Below, piece by piece: positions 25,962 through 34,511 of a DNA stretch of 64,000 bases. A program made the position numbers and the translations under genes. The notes under the pieces were generated by a model. The model was not told where the DNA came from, searched no databases, and saw only the letters and a list, made by a program, of their open reading frames with translations. Position 1 is the stretch's first letter; every line of letters starts with the position of its first letter. The DNA is taken from NCBI GenBank assembly GCA_016931295.1, contig JAFGEZ010000034.1, forward strand, positions 62,001 to 126,000. The letters run 5' to 3'. This DNA is from Candidatus Krumholzibacteriota bacterium. Lineage in GTDB: Bacteria > Krumholzibacteriota > Krumholzibacteriia > Krumholzibacteriales > Krumholzibacteriaceae.

Positions 25962-26657
25962 GTGTCGAAAACGGAACTGAAACAGGATTACTACTCGATG
26001 CTCGAGGCATGGCCGACCTCGTCGAACGAGGACATCAAGAAGAACTATTTCCGCCTCGCGAAGCTCTACCATCCGGATGTCGCGGGGGAGAGCGTCGAGA
26101 GCCGGGAAAAGTTCAAGATGATCAACGAGGCGTACTCCGTCCTGAGCAATCCGCAGAAGAGGCACGATTACGACGAGTTCCTGCGGAAGGGCAAGGTCCA
26201 TTCCCATCACGGAATCGCGATGCAGGAGAAGGATCGCCGCTCGGCCCAGCTGTCGTTCACCCAGGCGAAAGAGGCGATCAGGGCCGGGAGATTCGACAAG
26301 GCGGTTCTTCTCATCAAGGCGGCCCGCAAGTACGATCCCACGAACCCGGCCTACAACAGCTGGTACGGCTTCTCCCTGGCGATGCTCGGCACGCGGCTTC
26401 ACGAGGCGAGGGATTCCTGCAAGCAGGCGATCCAGATGGAGTTCTACAACCCCGACTACCACGCGAATCTCGGTGTGGTCTATTTCAAGGCGGGATTGAA
26501 GAGCCTCGCGATCAAGCACTTCCGTGAATCGTTGAAGTGGGACAAGGAACATCGTGTCGCCCGCAAATATATGGACCTGGTCGGCGGGTCGTACGACCGC
26601 GGCGAGGGTCCAATCGATCGCATTGCCGGCACCGTACGCAGGCTCTTCAGGCGCTGA
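25962..26657 (+). CDS. J-domain/TPR co-chaperone
   Basis: 231 residues. The N-terminal J domain (9-72) has the HPD tripeptide at 37-39 (LYHPDVAGES) and the YDEF end, so it should stimulate a DnaK ATPase. The middle and C-terminal parts are TPR units (residues about 85-118, 120-155, 156-190; for example NPAYNSWYGFSLAMLG and NPDYHANLGVVYFKAGL). There is no zinc-finger or substrate-binding domain, so it is a specialised J protein rather than DnaJ itself. GTG start 25962 after AAGGGG. It follows the TPR gene by 3 bases and shares its sigma-54 promoter, implying a regulated chaperone adaptor pair. Confidence 0.85.
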   Translation: MSKTELKQDYYSMLEAWPTSSNEDIKKNYFRLAKLYHPDVAGESVESREKFKMINEAYSVLSNPQKRHDYDEFLRKGKVHSHHGIAMQEKDRRSAQLSFTQAKEAIRAGRFDKAVLLIKAARKYDPTNPAYNSWYGFSLAMLGTRLHEARDSCKQAIQMEFYNPDYHANLGVVYFKAGLKSLAIKHFRESLKWDKEHRVARKYMDLVGGSYDRGEGPIDRIAGTVRRLFRR

Positions 26658-26690
26658 CCGGCGCCCCGGCCGGCCCGCGGCGATTTCCTG

Positions 26691-26719
26691 TTGATTTTTT
26701 CCACCCCGGCGACTACCCT
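26691..26719 (+). promoter_or_regulatory. Possible promoter of the membrane propeller gene
   Basis: TTGATT (26691-26696), 17-base spacer, TACCCT (26714-26719). Predicted transcript start near 26726 would leave a 14-base leader that just contains the GAGGTGG ribosome site (26728-26734). Confidence 0.45.
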
Positions 26720-26739
26720 CCGCAATCGAGGTGGTCGCA

Positions 26740-28629
26740 ATGAAAAAAACAGCTTTCGTGTGCCTCGGTTCCGACGGTTACGACAACGCATTCGTCTATC
26801 AGGAGCTGCCTCGCCGGTCCGACGGCGAGGAGTTCTTCGTTTTCGTCTCCCCGGGGGACCCCTCGCGCGGTCCGGCGCTGAGGCGGCTCTTCCGTGACGC
26901 GATCTCCGATTCACGGCTCGGATCGCCCTCGGTTTTCTTCGCGCGTCTCGTCGAACGGCTCGAAACCGCGGCGGGCGGAACGCCGGTCGACGAGCTGATG
27001 GCCGGTATCCTGTTCGTCGCGATGATCAGGCGTGGAGAGGAGATACACCTCCTCCGCGGGAAGGATTGCGTCGCGATCCACCGGAACGCGGTGACGGGGG
27101 AGGAGGGGCCGCTCGCATCGGCCTGCGCGGTCGCCGAGGTTCCCCTCCGGGCGGAACGGGAGCAGAAGGATCTCTTCTCGACCTTCGCCGAGGACCTCTT
27201 CGTCCTCGAGCGGTTCCGACTCCCCGCGGGACGCCACGCCCTCGTCTTCGTTCCATCGCGCGAGTTCATCGAACGGAACCGCCGGGTCCTGGGCGACTCG
27301 GTATTCTTCCCGTCCTTCGAGGCGCCCGACGGACGCGGCGTCGATATCAAAGCGGAACGGACCTTCCCGGCCCTGTGCTGGGATCTTCACCGGGCAAGCG
27401 CCGGTACGCGATCGCGCGCGGGGCTGCTCCGCCGCATCCCCCTGCCCGCCGCGGTCGGGGCGATCGCGGCCGTCGTGGCCGTCCTGCTCATCTTCGGCCC
27501 CTGGTTTCGCGGGGGAGGAGAGACGCCGGCGGGAACGAACGTGCTTCTTTCCGCGGCGGACGATCCCGCCGGAACGATTCCCTCGCCGGAGGCGGAAGAA
27601 CCCGCCGACGATCCTCCAACGGAGGAGACGGTTGCTCCGGCAGCGGTCGCGCCCGCGATCGATCTCGGAGAATCGTGGAAAAAGAAGTTTCCCGCTCCCG
27701 TCACGTCGTCGCCCGTCGTCGACGGCGATCGAATCTATTTCGGATGCCGTGACGGTAATCTCTACGCCTACAATCCCAACGGCACCTTCGCCTGGAAGCA
27801 CGAGTCCGGAGAGGGGATCGGCGCGATCCCCGTTCTCGCCGGCGGCCGCGTGATCGGCGCGAACTACGCGGGGAGGGTCTTCTGTCTCGATGCGGAGACC
27901 GGTGCGCCGCGATGGACCTTCGAGGCTGGTGCCCGCGTGGTCAGCAGGCCATACGTGACCGAGGGTCTCGTGATCGTCGGCACGATGACGGGACGCCTGA
28001 CCGCGCTGCAAATCGACGACGGCTCGGAGGCGTGGAGCCAATCGATCGGCACCGAGATCTGGGCGGGCGTCGCCGGTTGCGGGAACGCCGTCCTCGCCGC
28101 GACGACCGACGGTGCGCTCGTGAAACTCACGTCGGCGGGAGAGATCGTCTGGCGCGCGAAGCCGGGCGGGGGCATTCGAACGACGCCCCTCTGCATGGAG
28201 GAGGACGGCATCGTCGTCTTCGGCACGTCGAGCGGCTACATCTACGGCTACACGATCGACTCGGGGGATCTGATGTGGCGGTTCGGCGCGGGGCACCCCG
28301 TGAACGGGTCGCCGACCGCCGGCGGCAGGACGATCGTTGTCGGGGCGGATGACGGGACGGTCTTCGCGCTCGACCGGAGCGGCAGGCTCCTGTGGAAGAA
28401 GGACGCCGGCGGCGCGATCAAGTCAACGCCGGCCGTGGGCGGAGGCGCGGTGTTCGTCACGACGTACGGGTCGCGTCTCGTCGCGATCGATCTGGCGACC
28501 GGAAAGGCCATCGACGAATACACGACCGCATCGCCCGTCTACTCCTCGCCGGCGATCGGGGGCGAACGGATCTTTTTCGGCTCGAACGGAGGCGTCCTGT
28601 ACGCCCTCTCGCTCCACGGGAGCGGCTGA
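26740..28629 (+). CDS. Single-pass membrane protein: unassigned N domain and PQQ/BamB-type propeller
   Basis: 629 residues. ATG 26740 chosen because GAGGTGG ends 5 bases before it; the GTG at 26731 overlaps that site. Residues 1-225 are a cytoplasmic domain whose strands (ILFVAMIRRGEEIHLLRGKD; HALVFVPSREFIERN) recall a PP2C-type beta sandwich without its metal Asp residues; this reading is weak. One hydrophobic segment (about 230-250, VGAIAAVVAVLLIFGPW), an acidic-proline linker (260-305), then a propeller of PQQ-like repeats (about 310-629) with GNLYAYNPNGTFAWKHE, DAETGAPRWTF, DDGSEAWSQS, DSGDLMWRFGAG, DRSGRLLWKKDAGG. The propeller is therefore periplasmic. Resembles BamB repeats, but lacks a lipobox and other Bam genes. 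Function unknown. Confidence 0.75.
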   Translation: MKKTAFVCLGSDGYDNAFVYQELPRRSDGEEFFVFVSPGDPSRGPALRRLFRDAISDSRLGSPSVFFARLVERLETAAGGTPVDELMAGILFVAMIRRGEEIHLLRGKDCVAIHRNAVTGEEGPLASACAVAEVPLRAEREQKDLFSTFAEDLFVLERFRLPAGRHALVFVPSREFIERNRRVLGDSVFFPSFEAPDGRGVDIKAERTFPALCWDLHRASAGTRSRAGLLRRIPLPAAVGAIAAVVAVLLIFGPWFRGGGETPAGTNVLLSAADDPAGTIPSPEAEEPADDPPTEETVAPAAVAPAIDLGESWKKKFPAPVTSSPVVDGDRIYFGCRDGNLYAYNPNGTFAWKHESGEGIGAIPVLAGGRVIGANYAGRVFCLDAETGAPRWTFEAGARVVSRPYVTEGLVIVGTMTGRLTALQIDDGSEAWSQSIGTEIWAGVAGCGNAVLAATTDGALVKLTSAGEIVWRAKPGGGIRTTPLCMEEDGIVVFGTSSGYIYGYTIDSGDLMWRFGAGHPVNGSPTAGGRTIVVGADDGTVFALDRSGRLLWKKDAGGAIKSTPAVGGGAVFVTTYGSRLVAIDLATGKAIDEYTTASPVYSSPAIGGERIFFGSNGGVLYALSLHGSG

Positions 28630-28666
28630 ACGAAACAGGGTACCGCCGCCGCTGCGCCGGTTCGCC

Positions 28667-28696
28667 GGCAACCGGTCCGGGCGGGACCGGGTTGCC
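28667..28696 (+). promoter_or_regulatory. Strong GC hairpin overlapping the secA -35 box
   Basis: GGCAACCGGTCC (28667-28678) pairs with GGACCGGGTTGCC (28684-28696) with one bulged G and a 5-base loop. No T tract follows. It may end the upstream transcript or, as an inverted repeat over the -35 box, serve as an operator. Confidence 0.45.
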
Positions 28697-28720
28697 AGTG
28701 GACCGGCGATTGTGTATCTT
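28692..28720 (+). promoter_or_regulatory. Promoter of secA
   Basis: TTGCCA (28692-28697), 17-base spacer, TATCTT (28715-28720). Predicted start near 28727, a 20-base leader with GGAGG at 28735-28739. Confidence 0.6.
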
Positions 28721-28746
28721 GACGGGCGGAACCGGAGGTAATCGGC

Positions 28747-31700
28747 GTGTTCAAGGCAATCACGAAACGGCTGTTCGGCGACCGGCAGGGCCGCCTCGTC
28801 AAGAAACTCGGCCCCGTCGTCGCGGAGATCAGGTCGCGGGCGGAAAGCTACCGATCGCTGGAGGACGGGGATTTCCCCCGGAAGACGGCAGAGTTCCGCG
28901 ACCGTCTCGCCGCCGGCGAGACGGTCGACGACATCCTCGTCGAGGCCTTCGCGCTCGTTCACGAGGCGTGCAGACGTCACGTCGGCCGCTCGTGGCCCGT
29001 CGTCGGAAACGAGACGAGCTGGGAGATGGTGCCATACGACGTGCAGTTGATGGGCGCGATCGTGCTTCACAACGGGTCGATCGCCGAGATGGCCACCGGC
29101 GAGGGGAAGACCCTCGTCGCGACGATGCCCCTCTACCTGAACGCGCTCCCCGGAAAGGGCGCGCATCTCGTTACCGTCAACGATTACCTCGCCCGACGCG
29201 ATGCCGAGTGGATGGGCGAGATCTACCGGTTCCTCGGTCTCTCCGTCGGCTACCTGCTCAACGACATGAGCCCCGCCCAGCGGAGGGAGATCTACGCCTG
29301 CGACATCACCTACGGCACGAACAACGAATTCGGATTCGATTATCTCCGCGACAACATGAAGCTCCGCGCCGACGACCAGGTGCAGCGCGGCTACCACTAC
29401 GCGATCGTCGACGAGGTCGACAGCGTCCTCGTCGACGAGGCGAGAACGCCGCTCATCATCTCGGGCCCGGTGCAGGGATCGTCGCGCGACGAGCATTTCA
29501 TCAGGCTCCGCGGCAAGGTCGAGAGTCTCGTGAAGAACCAGAAGCGCATGATCAACGAACTGATGACCCGGGCGGGCCGTATCGACCCGGAGAGCGGGGA
29601 AGCGGAAGACGACGACGGCTTCTCGCTCGACGAGGCGCTGCTTCTGGCGAAACACGGGGACCCGAAGAACAAGCAGTTCACGAAGCTGCGCAAGAAGCCG
29701 GGATACGGGAAGCTCATGCTCGCGCTCGAGAACAGCCTGATGCGGGACAAGACGCTCCACGATTTCGACGAGCAGCTCTACTTCGTCATCGACGAGAAGG
29801 CCAACTCGATCGATCTCACCGAGAAGGGTCGCCAGACGCTCTCCGCCGAGGACCGGGAGATGTTCGTGCTTCCCGACCTGAGCCTCGAAATCAAGGAGAT
29901 CGAGTCGGACGATTCCCTCGACGTCAAGGAGAAGGTCCGCAGGAAGGACGCCGCGTACCGGAACTACGCCGAGAAGAGCGAGATCATCCACTCCTTCTCG
30001 CAGCTCTTCAAGGCCTACACCCTCTTCGAGAAGGACCACGAGTACGTCGTCCAGGACGGCCGCGTGATGATCGTCGACGAGTTCACCGGGCGGATGATGC
30101 CCGGGCGGCGGTTCAGCGACGGGCTCCACCAGGCGCTCGAGGCGAAGGAGCGCGTGCAGATCGAGGGAGAGACGCAGACGCTCGCGACGATCACCCTCCA
30201 GAACTACTTCAGGATGTACGACAAGCTCGCCGGCATGACCGGCACGGCGGAGACCGAGGAAGAGGAGTTCCACAAGATCTACGGGCTCGAGGTCCATGTC
30301 CTGCCGACGAACAAGCCGATCCGGCGGGTCGATTACGACGACGTCATCTTCCGCACGAAGCGCGAGAAGTACCAGGCGATCGCCGAGGAGATCGCTCGTC
30401 TCCACCGCAAGGGGCTCCCCGTCCTCGTCGGCACGGTGAGCGTCGAGGTCTCCGAGACCCTGAGCCGCATGCTGAAACGCGACGGGATCCCCCACAACGT
30501 CCTCAACGCGAAGTACCACCAGCGCGAGGCGGAGATCGTCGCGGAGGCGGGCCGTGCCGGGGGCGTGACGATCGCCACGAACATGGCCGGGCGCGGCACG
30601 GACATCAAGCTCGAGGCATCGGTCGTGAAATGCGACGATTGCGTGATCCGCGCGGAGAACGGTTCCGCCGCCGACCGGAAGAAGGCCGACGAGTGCTTCG
30701 AGGACGTTCCCTGCGGGCTCCACATCATCGGCACGGAGCGCCACGAGAGCCGCCGCATCGACCGCCAGCTGCGGGGAAGGGCGGGCCGCCAGGGCGACCC
30801 GGGGGCGTCGCGGTTCTTCATCTCGCTCGAGGACGACCTGATGAGGCTCTTCGGATCGGAACGCATCTCCGGCGTGATGGATCGCCTGGGCGTGGAGGAG
30901 GGAGAGGTCATCACGCACTCCTTCATCACGGGAGCGATCTCGCGAGCCCAGAAGAAAGTGGAGATGTACAACTTCGGCATCCGGAAGCGGCTCCTCGAGT
31001 ACGACGACGTGATGAACAAGCAGCGCGAGGTGATCTACGGCCGGCGGAACGACATCCTGGGCAGCGAGGATCTCGACGGCACGGTCCTCGAACTGGTCGA
31101 CGGCGTCGTCGCCGACATCGTCGACGCGGTCACGCCGCACGAGACGCCCTACGAGGAATGGGATCTCGACGCGGCGTCGGTCGATCTCGAGAGCATCTTC
31201 ATCTTTCCCTTCGACACCGCCAAACTCGACGACGCGGTCCGCCGGGACAGCGATCGCCTCGGCGAATTCTTCAGGGATCGGGCGAGGGAGGCGTACGAGC
31301 TCCGGAAATCGACGATCCCCCCCGATGTCATGCAGCAGCTCGTCAAGATGATCATGCTGCAGAGCATCGACGAGAAGTGGATGGACCATCTCTACGAACT
31401 CGATTCGCTCCGGGAGGGCATCCATTTCAGGTCATACGCGCAGAAGGATCCTCTCGTCGAGTACAAGCAGGAGGCCTTCTCGATGTTCGCGGAGATGGTC
31501 GAGCAGATCGACCGGGCCATCATCCGGGGGCTTTTCCACGCACGCCTCGACATCGAGCAGGAGGGACGCAGGCGCACGATCGAACCCGGCGTGGCGGTGC
31601 ATCACGTCGCGAGCGCGTACGGGGGACAGGCCCAGCGGCGGATGCCGGCGACTCCTGCCGGCGGAGGCGCGGTCGGTCCCTCCGGCCCGGCTCCCGCGGC

Positions 31701-31806
31701 GCCGCAGGAGCCCGTGCGGGCGGAGCCGAAGGTCGGCCGGAACGATCCCTGTCCCTGCGGGAGCGGGAAAAAGTACAAAAAATGTTGCGGACGAACGTCG
31801 GGCTGA
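28747..31806 (+). CDS. secA: Preprotein translocase ATPase SecA
   Basis: 1019 residues, longer than the 850-900 of proteobacterial SecA. Drives proteins through SecYEG. Seen: ATGEGKT Walker A at 117-122, [53 protein letters not shown] and the [10 protein letters not shown] motif VI. The extra length is partly a 100-residue acidic/basic insert in the variable region (about 250-350), common in FCB bacteria. A second small insert after [10 protein letters not shown] holds four cysteines (C629, C632, C650, C656). The C-terminal SEC-C zinc motif ([15 protein letters not shown]) is intact, after a Pro/Ala-rich linker. GTG start with GGAGG at 7 bases. Confidence 0.97.
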   Translation: MFKAITKRLFGDRQGRLVKKLGPVVAEIRSRAESYRSLEDGDFPRKTAEFRDRLAAGETVDDILVEAFALVHEACRRHVGRSWPVVGNETSWEMVPYDVQLMGAIVLHNGSIAEMATGEGKTLVATMPLYLNALPGKGAHLVTVNDYLARRDAEWMGEIYRFLGLSVGYLLNDMSPAQRREIYACDITYGTNNEFGFDYLRDNMKLRADDQVQRGYHYAIVDEVDSVLVDEARTPLIISGPVQGSSRDEHFIRLRGKVESLVKNQKRMINELMTRAGRIDPESGEAEDDDGFSLDEALLLAKHGDPKNKQFTKLRKKPGYGKLMLALENSLMRDKTLHDFDEQLYFVIDEKANSIDLTEKGRQTLSAEDREMFVLPDLSLEIKEIESDDSLDVKEKVRRKDAAYRNYAEKSEIIHSFSQLFKAYTLFEKDHEYVVQDGRVMIVDEFTGRMMPGRRFSDGLHQALEAKERVQIEGETQTLATITLQNYFRMYDKLAGMTGTAETEEEEFHKIYGLEVHVLPTNKPIRRVDYDDVIFRTKREKYQAIAEEIARLHRKGLPVLVGTVSVEVSETLSRMLKRDGIPHNVLNAKYHQREAEIVAEAGRAGGVTIATNMAGRGTDIKLEASVVKCDDCVIRAENGSAADRKKADECFEDVPCGLHIIGTERHESRRIDRQLRGRAGRQGDPGASRFFISLEDDLMRLFGSERISGVMDRLGVEEGEVITHSFITGAISRAQKKVEMYNFGIRKRLLEYDDVMNKQREVIYGRRNDILGSEDLDGTVLELVDGVVADIVDAVTPHETPYEEWDLDAASVDLESIFIFPFDTAKLDDAVRRDSDRLGEFFRDRAREAYELRKSTIPPDVMQQLVKMIMLQSIDEKWMDHLYELDSLREGIHFRSYAQKDPLVEYKQEAFSMFAEMVEQIDRAIIRGLFHARLDIEQEGRRRTIEPGVAVHHVASAYGGQAQRRMPATPAGGGAVGPSGPAPAAPQEPVRAEPKVGRNDPCPCGSGKKYKKCCGRTSG

Positions 31807-31856
31807 GCATTATACACCTTTCGCGCAGACAGGGCGGATGGAGCCCGAGGGTGGAA

Positions 31857-32297
31857 ATGAACGAACGCATCAAGCAGATCATCGCGTACATCATGGATCC
31901 CGAGTCGATCGAGCTCAAGGATCCGGCGATGCTTCAGAGCGAACTGGAGGATCTCGGGTACTCCCACGACGAGATCGACCAGGCCATGACGCTGATAGAC
32001 ATCGATTCCCTCCGCGTCAGCGGCGGGCAGGAGCCGGAGTTTCCGGCGCGGGCCCGCGTGTTCGGCGAGGCTGAGCGCATGATCCTCTCGACGGATGCGC
32101 AGGGGTACCTGCTGCGACTCTACCGGCTCGGATGGCTGTCCGAGGCGAACATGAGCCTCGTCATCGAGAACGCCGGGATGGAGTACTCCGCGCCCGTCAC
32201 CGTGTCCGAAGTCAGGGAGGTCGCCACGCGGTACGTCGCCGACCTTCCCGAGGAGTCCGAAGAGACGCCGTCCCGGCGCGGCGGACAAGTGCATTGA
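31857..32297 (+). CDS. DUF494/Smg-like protein
   Basis: 146 residues, cytoplasmic, no catalytic motif. The opening (NERIKQIIAYIMDPE), the central LEDLGYSHDEIDQAM and the late VREVATRYV match the DUF494 (Smg) family in order and length. Smg sits beside topA in E. coli too, and here it is 14 bases before topA. The role of the family is not settled. Start at ATG 31857 after GAGGGTGG. The gap to secA is only 50 bases and contains a TATACA element with poor -35 match, so read-through from secA is likely. Confidence 0.75.
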   Translation: MNERIKQIIAYIMDPESIELKDPAMLQSELEDLGYSHDEIDQAMTLIDIDSLRVSGGQEPEFPARARVFGEAERMILSTDAQGYLLRLYRLGWLSEANMSLVIENAGMEYSAPVTVSEVREVATRYVADLPEESEETPSRRGGQVH

Positions 32298-32311
32298 CGC
32301 AAGGAGCGATC

Positions 32312-34510
32312 GTGGACCACGTGCTCGTCGTCGTCGAATCACCGGCCAAGGCGCGGACCATCAAGAAGTACCTCGGAAAGGGGTACACGGTGAAGGCCTC
32401 GGTGGGCCATATCCGGGATCTGCCGAAGCGCGAGCTGGGGATCGACGTCGAGGACGGCTTCAAGCCGAAGTACGTGAACGTCCGGGGCAAGTCGAAGGTC
32501 ATCAAGGAGCTCCGGGACGAGGCGAAGAAGAGCGACCGCGTCCTCCTCGCCACCGACATGGACCGGGAGGGGGAGGCGATCGCGTGGCATCTCAGCGAGA
32601 TCCTCACCCGGACCGACGTGCCGATAAAGCGCATCATCTTCAACGAGATCACGAAGAACGCCCTCCGCGAGGCCGTCGAGGAACCCCGCGACATCGATAT
32701 CGACAAGGTGAACGCGCAGCAGGCGAGGAGGATACTCGACCGGCTCGTCGGCTACATGGTGAGCCCGGTGCTCTGGAAGGTCTTCTACCGCGGGTTGAGC
32801 GCGGGGCGGGTGCAGAGCGTCGGGTTGCGCCTCGTCATCGAGCGCGAGAACGCGATCCGCGCCTTCGTCCCGGAGGAGTACTGGTCGATAGAGGGGACGC
32901 TTCGCTCGGCCGGCGGGGAATCCTTTCCCGCCCGGCTGCTCAAGGTCGACGGCGAGAAGCCCGCGATCGGAGACGCCGGGGAGGCCGAGAAGGTCCTCGC
33001 GGAGATCCGCGCCTCCGAACCCGTCGTCGAGGACGTCAGGGTGAAGGAGAAGAGCCGCAATCCCCTGCCTCCCTTCATCACGAGCACGATGCAGCGCGAG
33101 GCCGCGGCGCGCCTCGGGTTCTCGGCGAAGAAGACGATGGTCCTCGCGCAGCAGCTGTACGAAGGCGTCGAGCTCGGCCCGGAGGGGGCCGTCGGGCTCA
33201 TTTCCTACATGAGAACGGATTCGACACGCGTCAGCGACGAGGCCCACGAGCAGGGAAAACGATGCCTCGCCGAGCTCTACGGCCCCGAAAGCGTCTTCCC
33301 GGGCCGCCGGGGATTCAAGAAGGGGACGCGGACGCAGGATGCGCACGAGGCCGTCCGGCCGACCGAGTGCGGTCGTACGCCGGAGAGCGTGAAACCGTTC
33401 CTTTCCCGTGACCAGCTCGCGCTGTATACGCTGGTTTGGAAGCGCTTCCTCGCATCGATCGCCTCGCCGGCGGTCTTCGAGGTGCAGGAAGTGGACATCC
33501 GCGCGGGAAAGCGGTACATGCTCCGCGCGAACGGACGCCGGCTCGTCAAGCCCGGGTTCCTCGCCGTCATGGAGGACGGCAAGGCCGAGGAGGAGAGCTG
33601 GCTGCCGCCCGTCGCGAAGGAGGAGCGGGCCTCGATCGAATCGATGGACGCGACGCAGCATTTCACCGAACCGCCGGCGCGATACAACGAGGCGTCCCTC
33701 ATAAAGGAACTCGAGGAGCGTGGCATCGGCCGTCCGAGCACCTACGCGAGCATTCTCAGCATCATCCAGGACCGGGATTACGTCGAGAAGGTGAAGGGAT
33801 CCTTTCATCCGACCGAGCTCGGCGAGCATGTCTGGCGCATTCTCGACGAACACTTCCAGGACATATTCGAGGTCGATTTCACCTCCCGGATGGAGACGGA
33901 GCTCGACAAGGTCGAGGAGGCCGTCGACGACTGGCGCGACGTCATACGGTTCTTCTACGAGCCGCTCACCATCGATCTCGAGAAGTTCAAGGGCCGCGAC
34001 ACGCGCGAGCTCAAGAAGCTCGTCCAGGAGGAGACGGACGAACCCTGCCCGACCTGCGGAAAGATGCTCGTGCGGAAATGGAGCAGGAACGGCCCCTTTC
34101 TCGCATGCCCGGGATATCCGGAGTGCAAGTTCACGAAGTCCCTCGAGGAGACCGAGGAGCTCGATCGCGCGTGCCCGAAGTGCGGCGGGCGTCTCGTGTA
34201 CAAGAGCGGCAGGTTCGGCAGGTTCATCGCGTGCAGCAACTACCCCGACTGCCGGTACACGGAGGCGGTGACGCTGGGCATCCCGTGCCCGCGCGAGGGA
34301 TGCGACGGCCAGATCGTCGAGAAGCGCTCCCGACGGGGGAAGGTCTTCTACGGCTGCAACCGGTACCCGAAGTGCGATTTCGCCTCGTGGGACAAGCCGA
34401 CCGACCGGAAGTGCCCGAGTTGCGGCGATGCGTATCTCGTCGAGAAGGATTCGAAGCGGAAAGGCCATTTCCTCCGCTGTCCCGCTTGCAAGCACGAGGA
34501 AACCTCCTGA
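32312..34510 (+). CDS. topA: DNA topoisomerase I with four zinc ribbons
   Basis: 732 residues. Type IA enzyme that relaxes negative supercoils. Start is GTG 32312, placed by AAGGAG five bases upstream and by the conserved opening VLVVVESPAKARTIKKYLG. Toprim metal site: DMDREGEAIAWHL. Catalytic Tyr in GLISYMRTDSTRVS. Later motifs: RGIGRPSTYASI and the TELG segment. The C terminus has four Cys4 zinc ribbons (CPTCG...CPGYPEC, CPKCG...CSNYPDC, CPREGC...CNRYPKC, CPSCG...CPAC), the last shortened. Followed by trmFO after one base. Confidence 0.97.
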   Translation: MDHVLVVVESPAKARTIKKYLGKGYTVKASVGHIRDLPKRELGIDVEDGFKPKYVNVRGKSKVIKELRDEAKKSDRVLLATDMDREGEAIAWHLSEILTRTDVPIKRIIFNEITKNALREAVEEPRDIDIDKVNAQQARRILDRLVGYMVSPVLWKVFYRGLSAGRVQSVGLRLVIERENAIRAFVPEEYWSIEGTLRSAGGESFPARLLKVDGEKPAIGDAGEAEKVLAEIRASEPVVEDVRVKEKSRNPLPPFITSTMQREAAARLGFSAKKTMVLAQQLYEGVELGPEGAVGLISYMRTDSTRVSDEAHEQGKRCLAELYGPESVFPGRRGFKKGTRTQDAHEAVRPTECGRTPESVKPFLSRDQLALYTLVWKRFLASIASPAVFEVQEVDIRAGKRYMLRANGRRLVKPGFLAVMEDGKAEEESWLPPVAKEERASIESMDATQHFTEPPARYNEASLIKELEERGIGRPSTYASILSIIQDRDYVEKVKGSFHPTELGEHVWRILDEHFQDIFEVDFTSRMETELDKVEEAVDDWRDVIRFFYEPLTIDLEKFKGRDTRELKKLVQEETDEPCPTCGKMLVRKWSRNGPFLACPGYPECKFTKSLEETEELDRACPKCGGRLVYKSGRFGRFIACSNYPDCRYTEAVTLGIPCPREGCDGQIVEKRSRRGKVFYGCNRYPKCDFASWDKPTDRKCPSCGDAYLVEKDSKRKGHFLRCPACKHEETS

Positions 34511-34511
34511 G

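Noticed and set aside
28423-31425. Open frame of about 1,000 codons on the minus strand opposite secA
   Set aside because: Shadow of secA caused by high GC: strongly skewed composition (Arg/Asp/Glu/Leu), no domain, no ribosome site, and the plus strand encodes a full SecA.
31785-31816. Promoter between secA and the DUF494 gene (TTGCGG, TATACA)
   Set aside because: Spacer is 20 bases, outside the usual range, while other promoters here keep 16-19.
28392-31856. In-frame upstream extension of the DUF494 gene across secA
   Set aside because: The first 1,150 residues are an out-of-frame reading of secA; the real start is ATG 31857 with a ribosome site and the family's N terminus.
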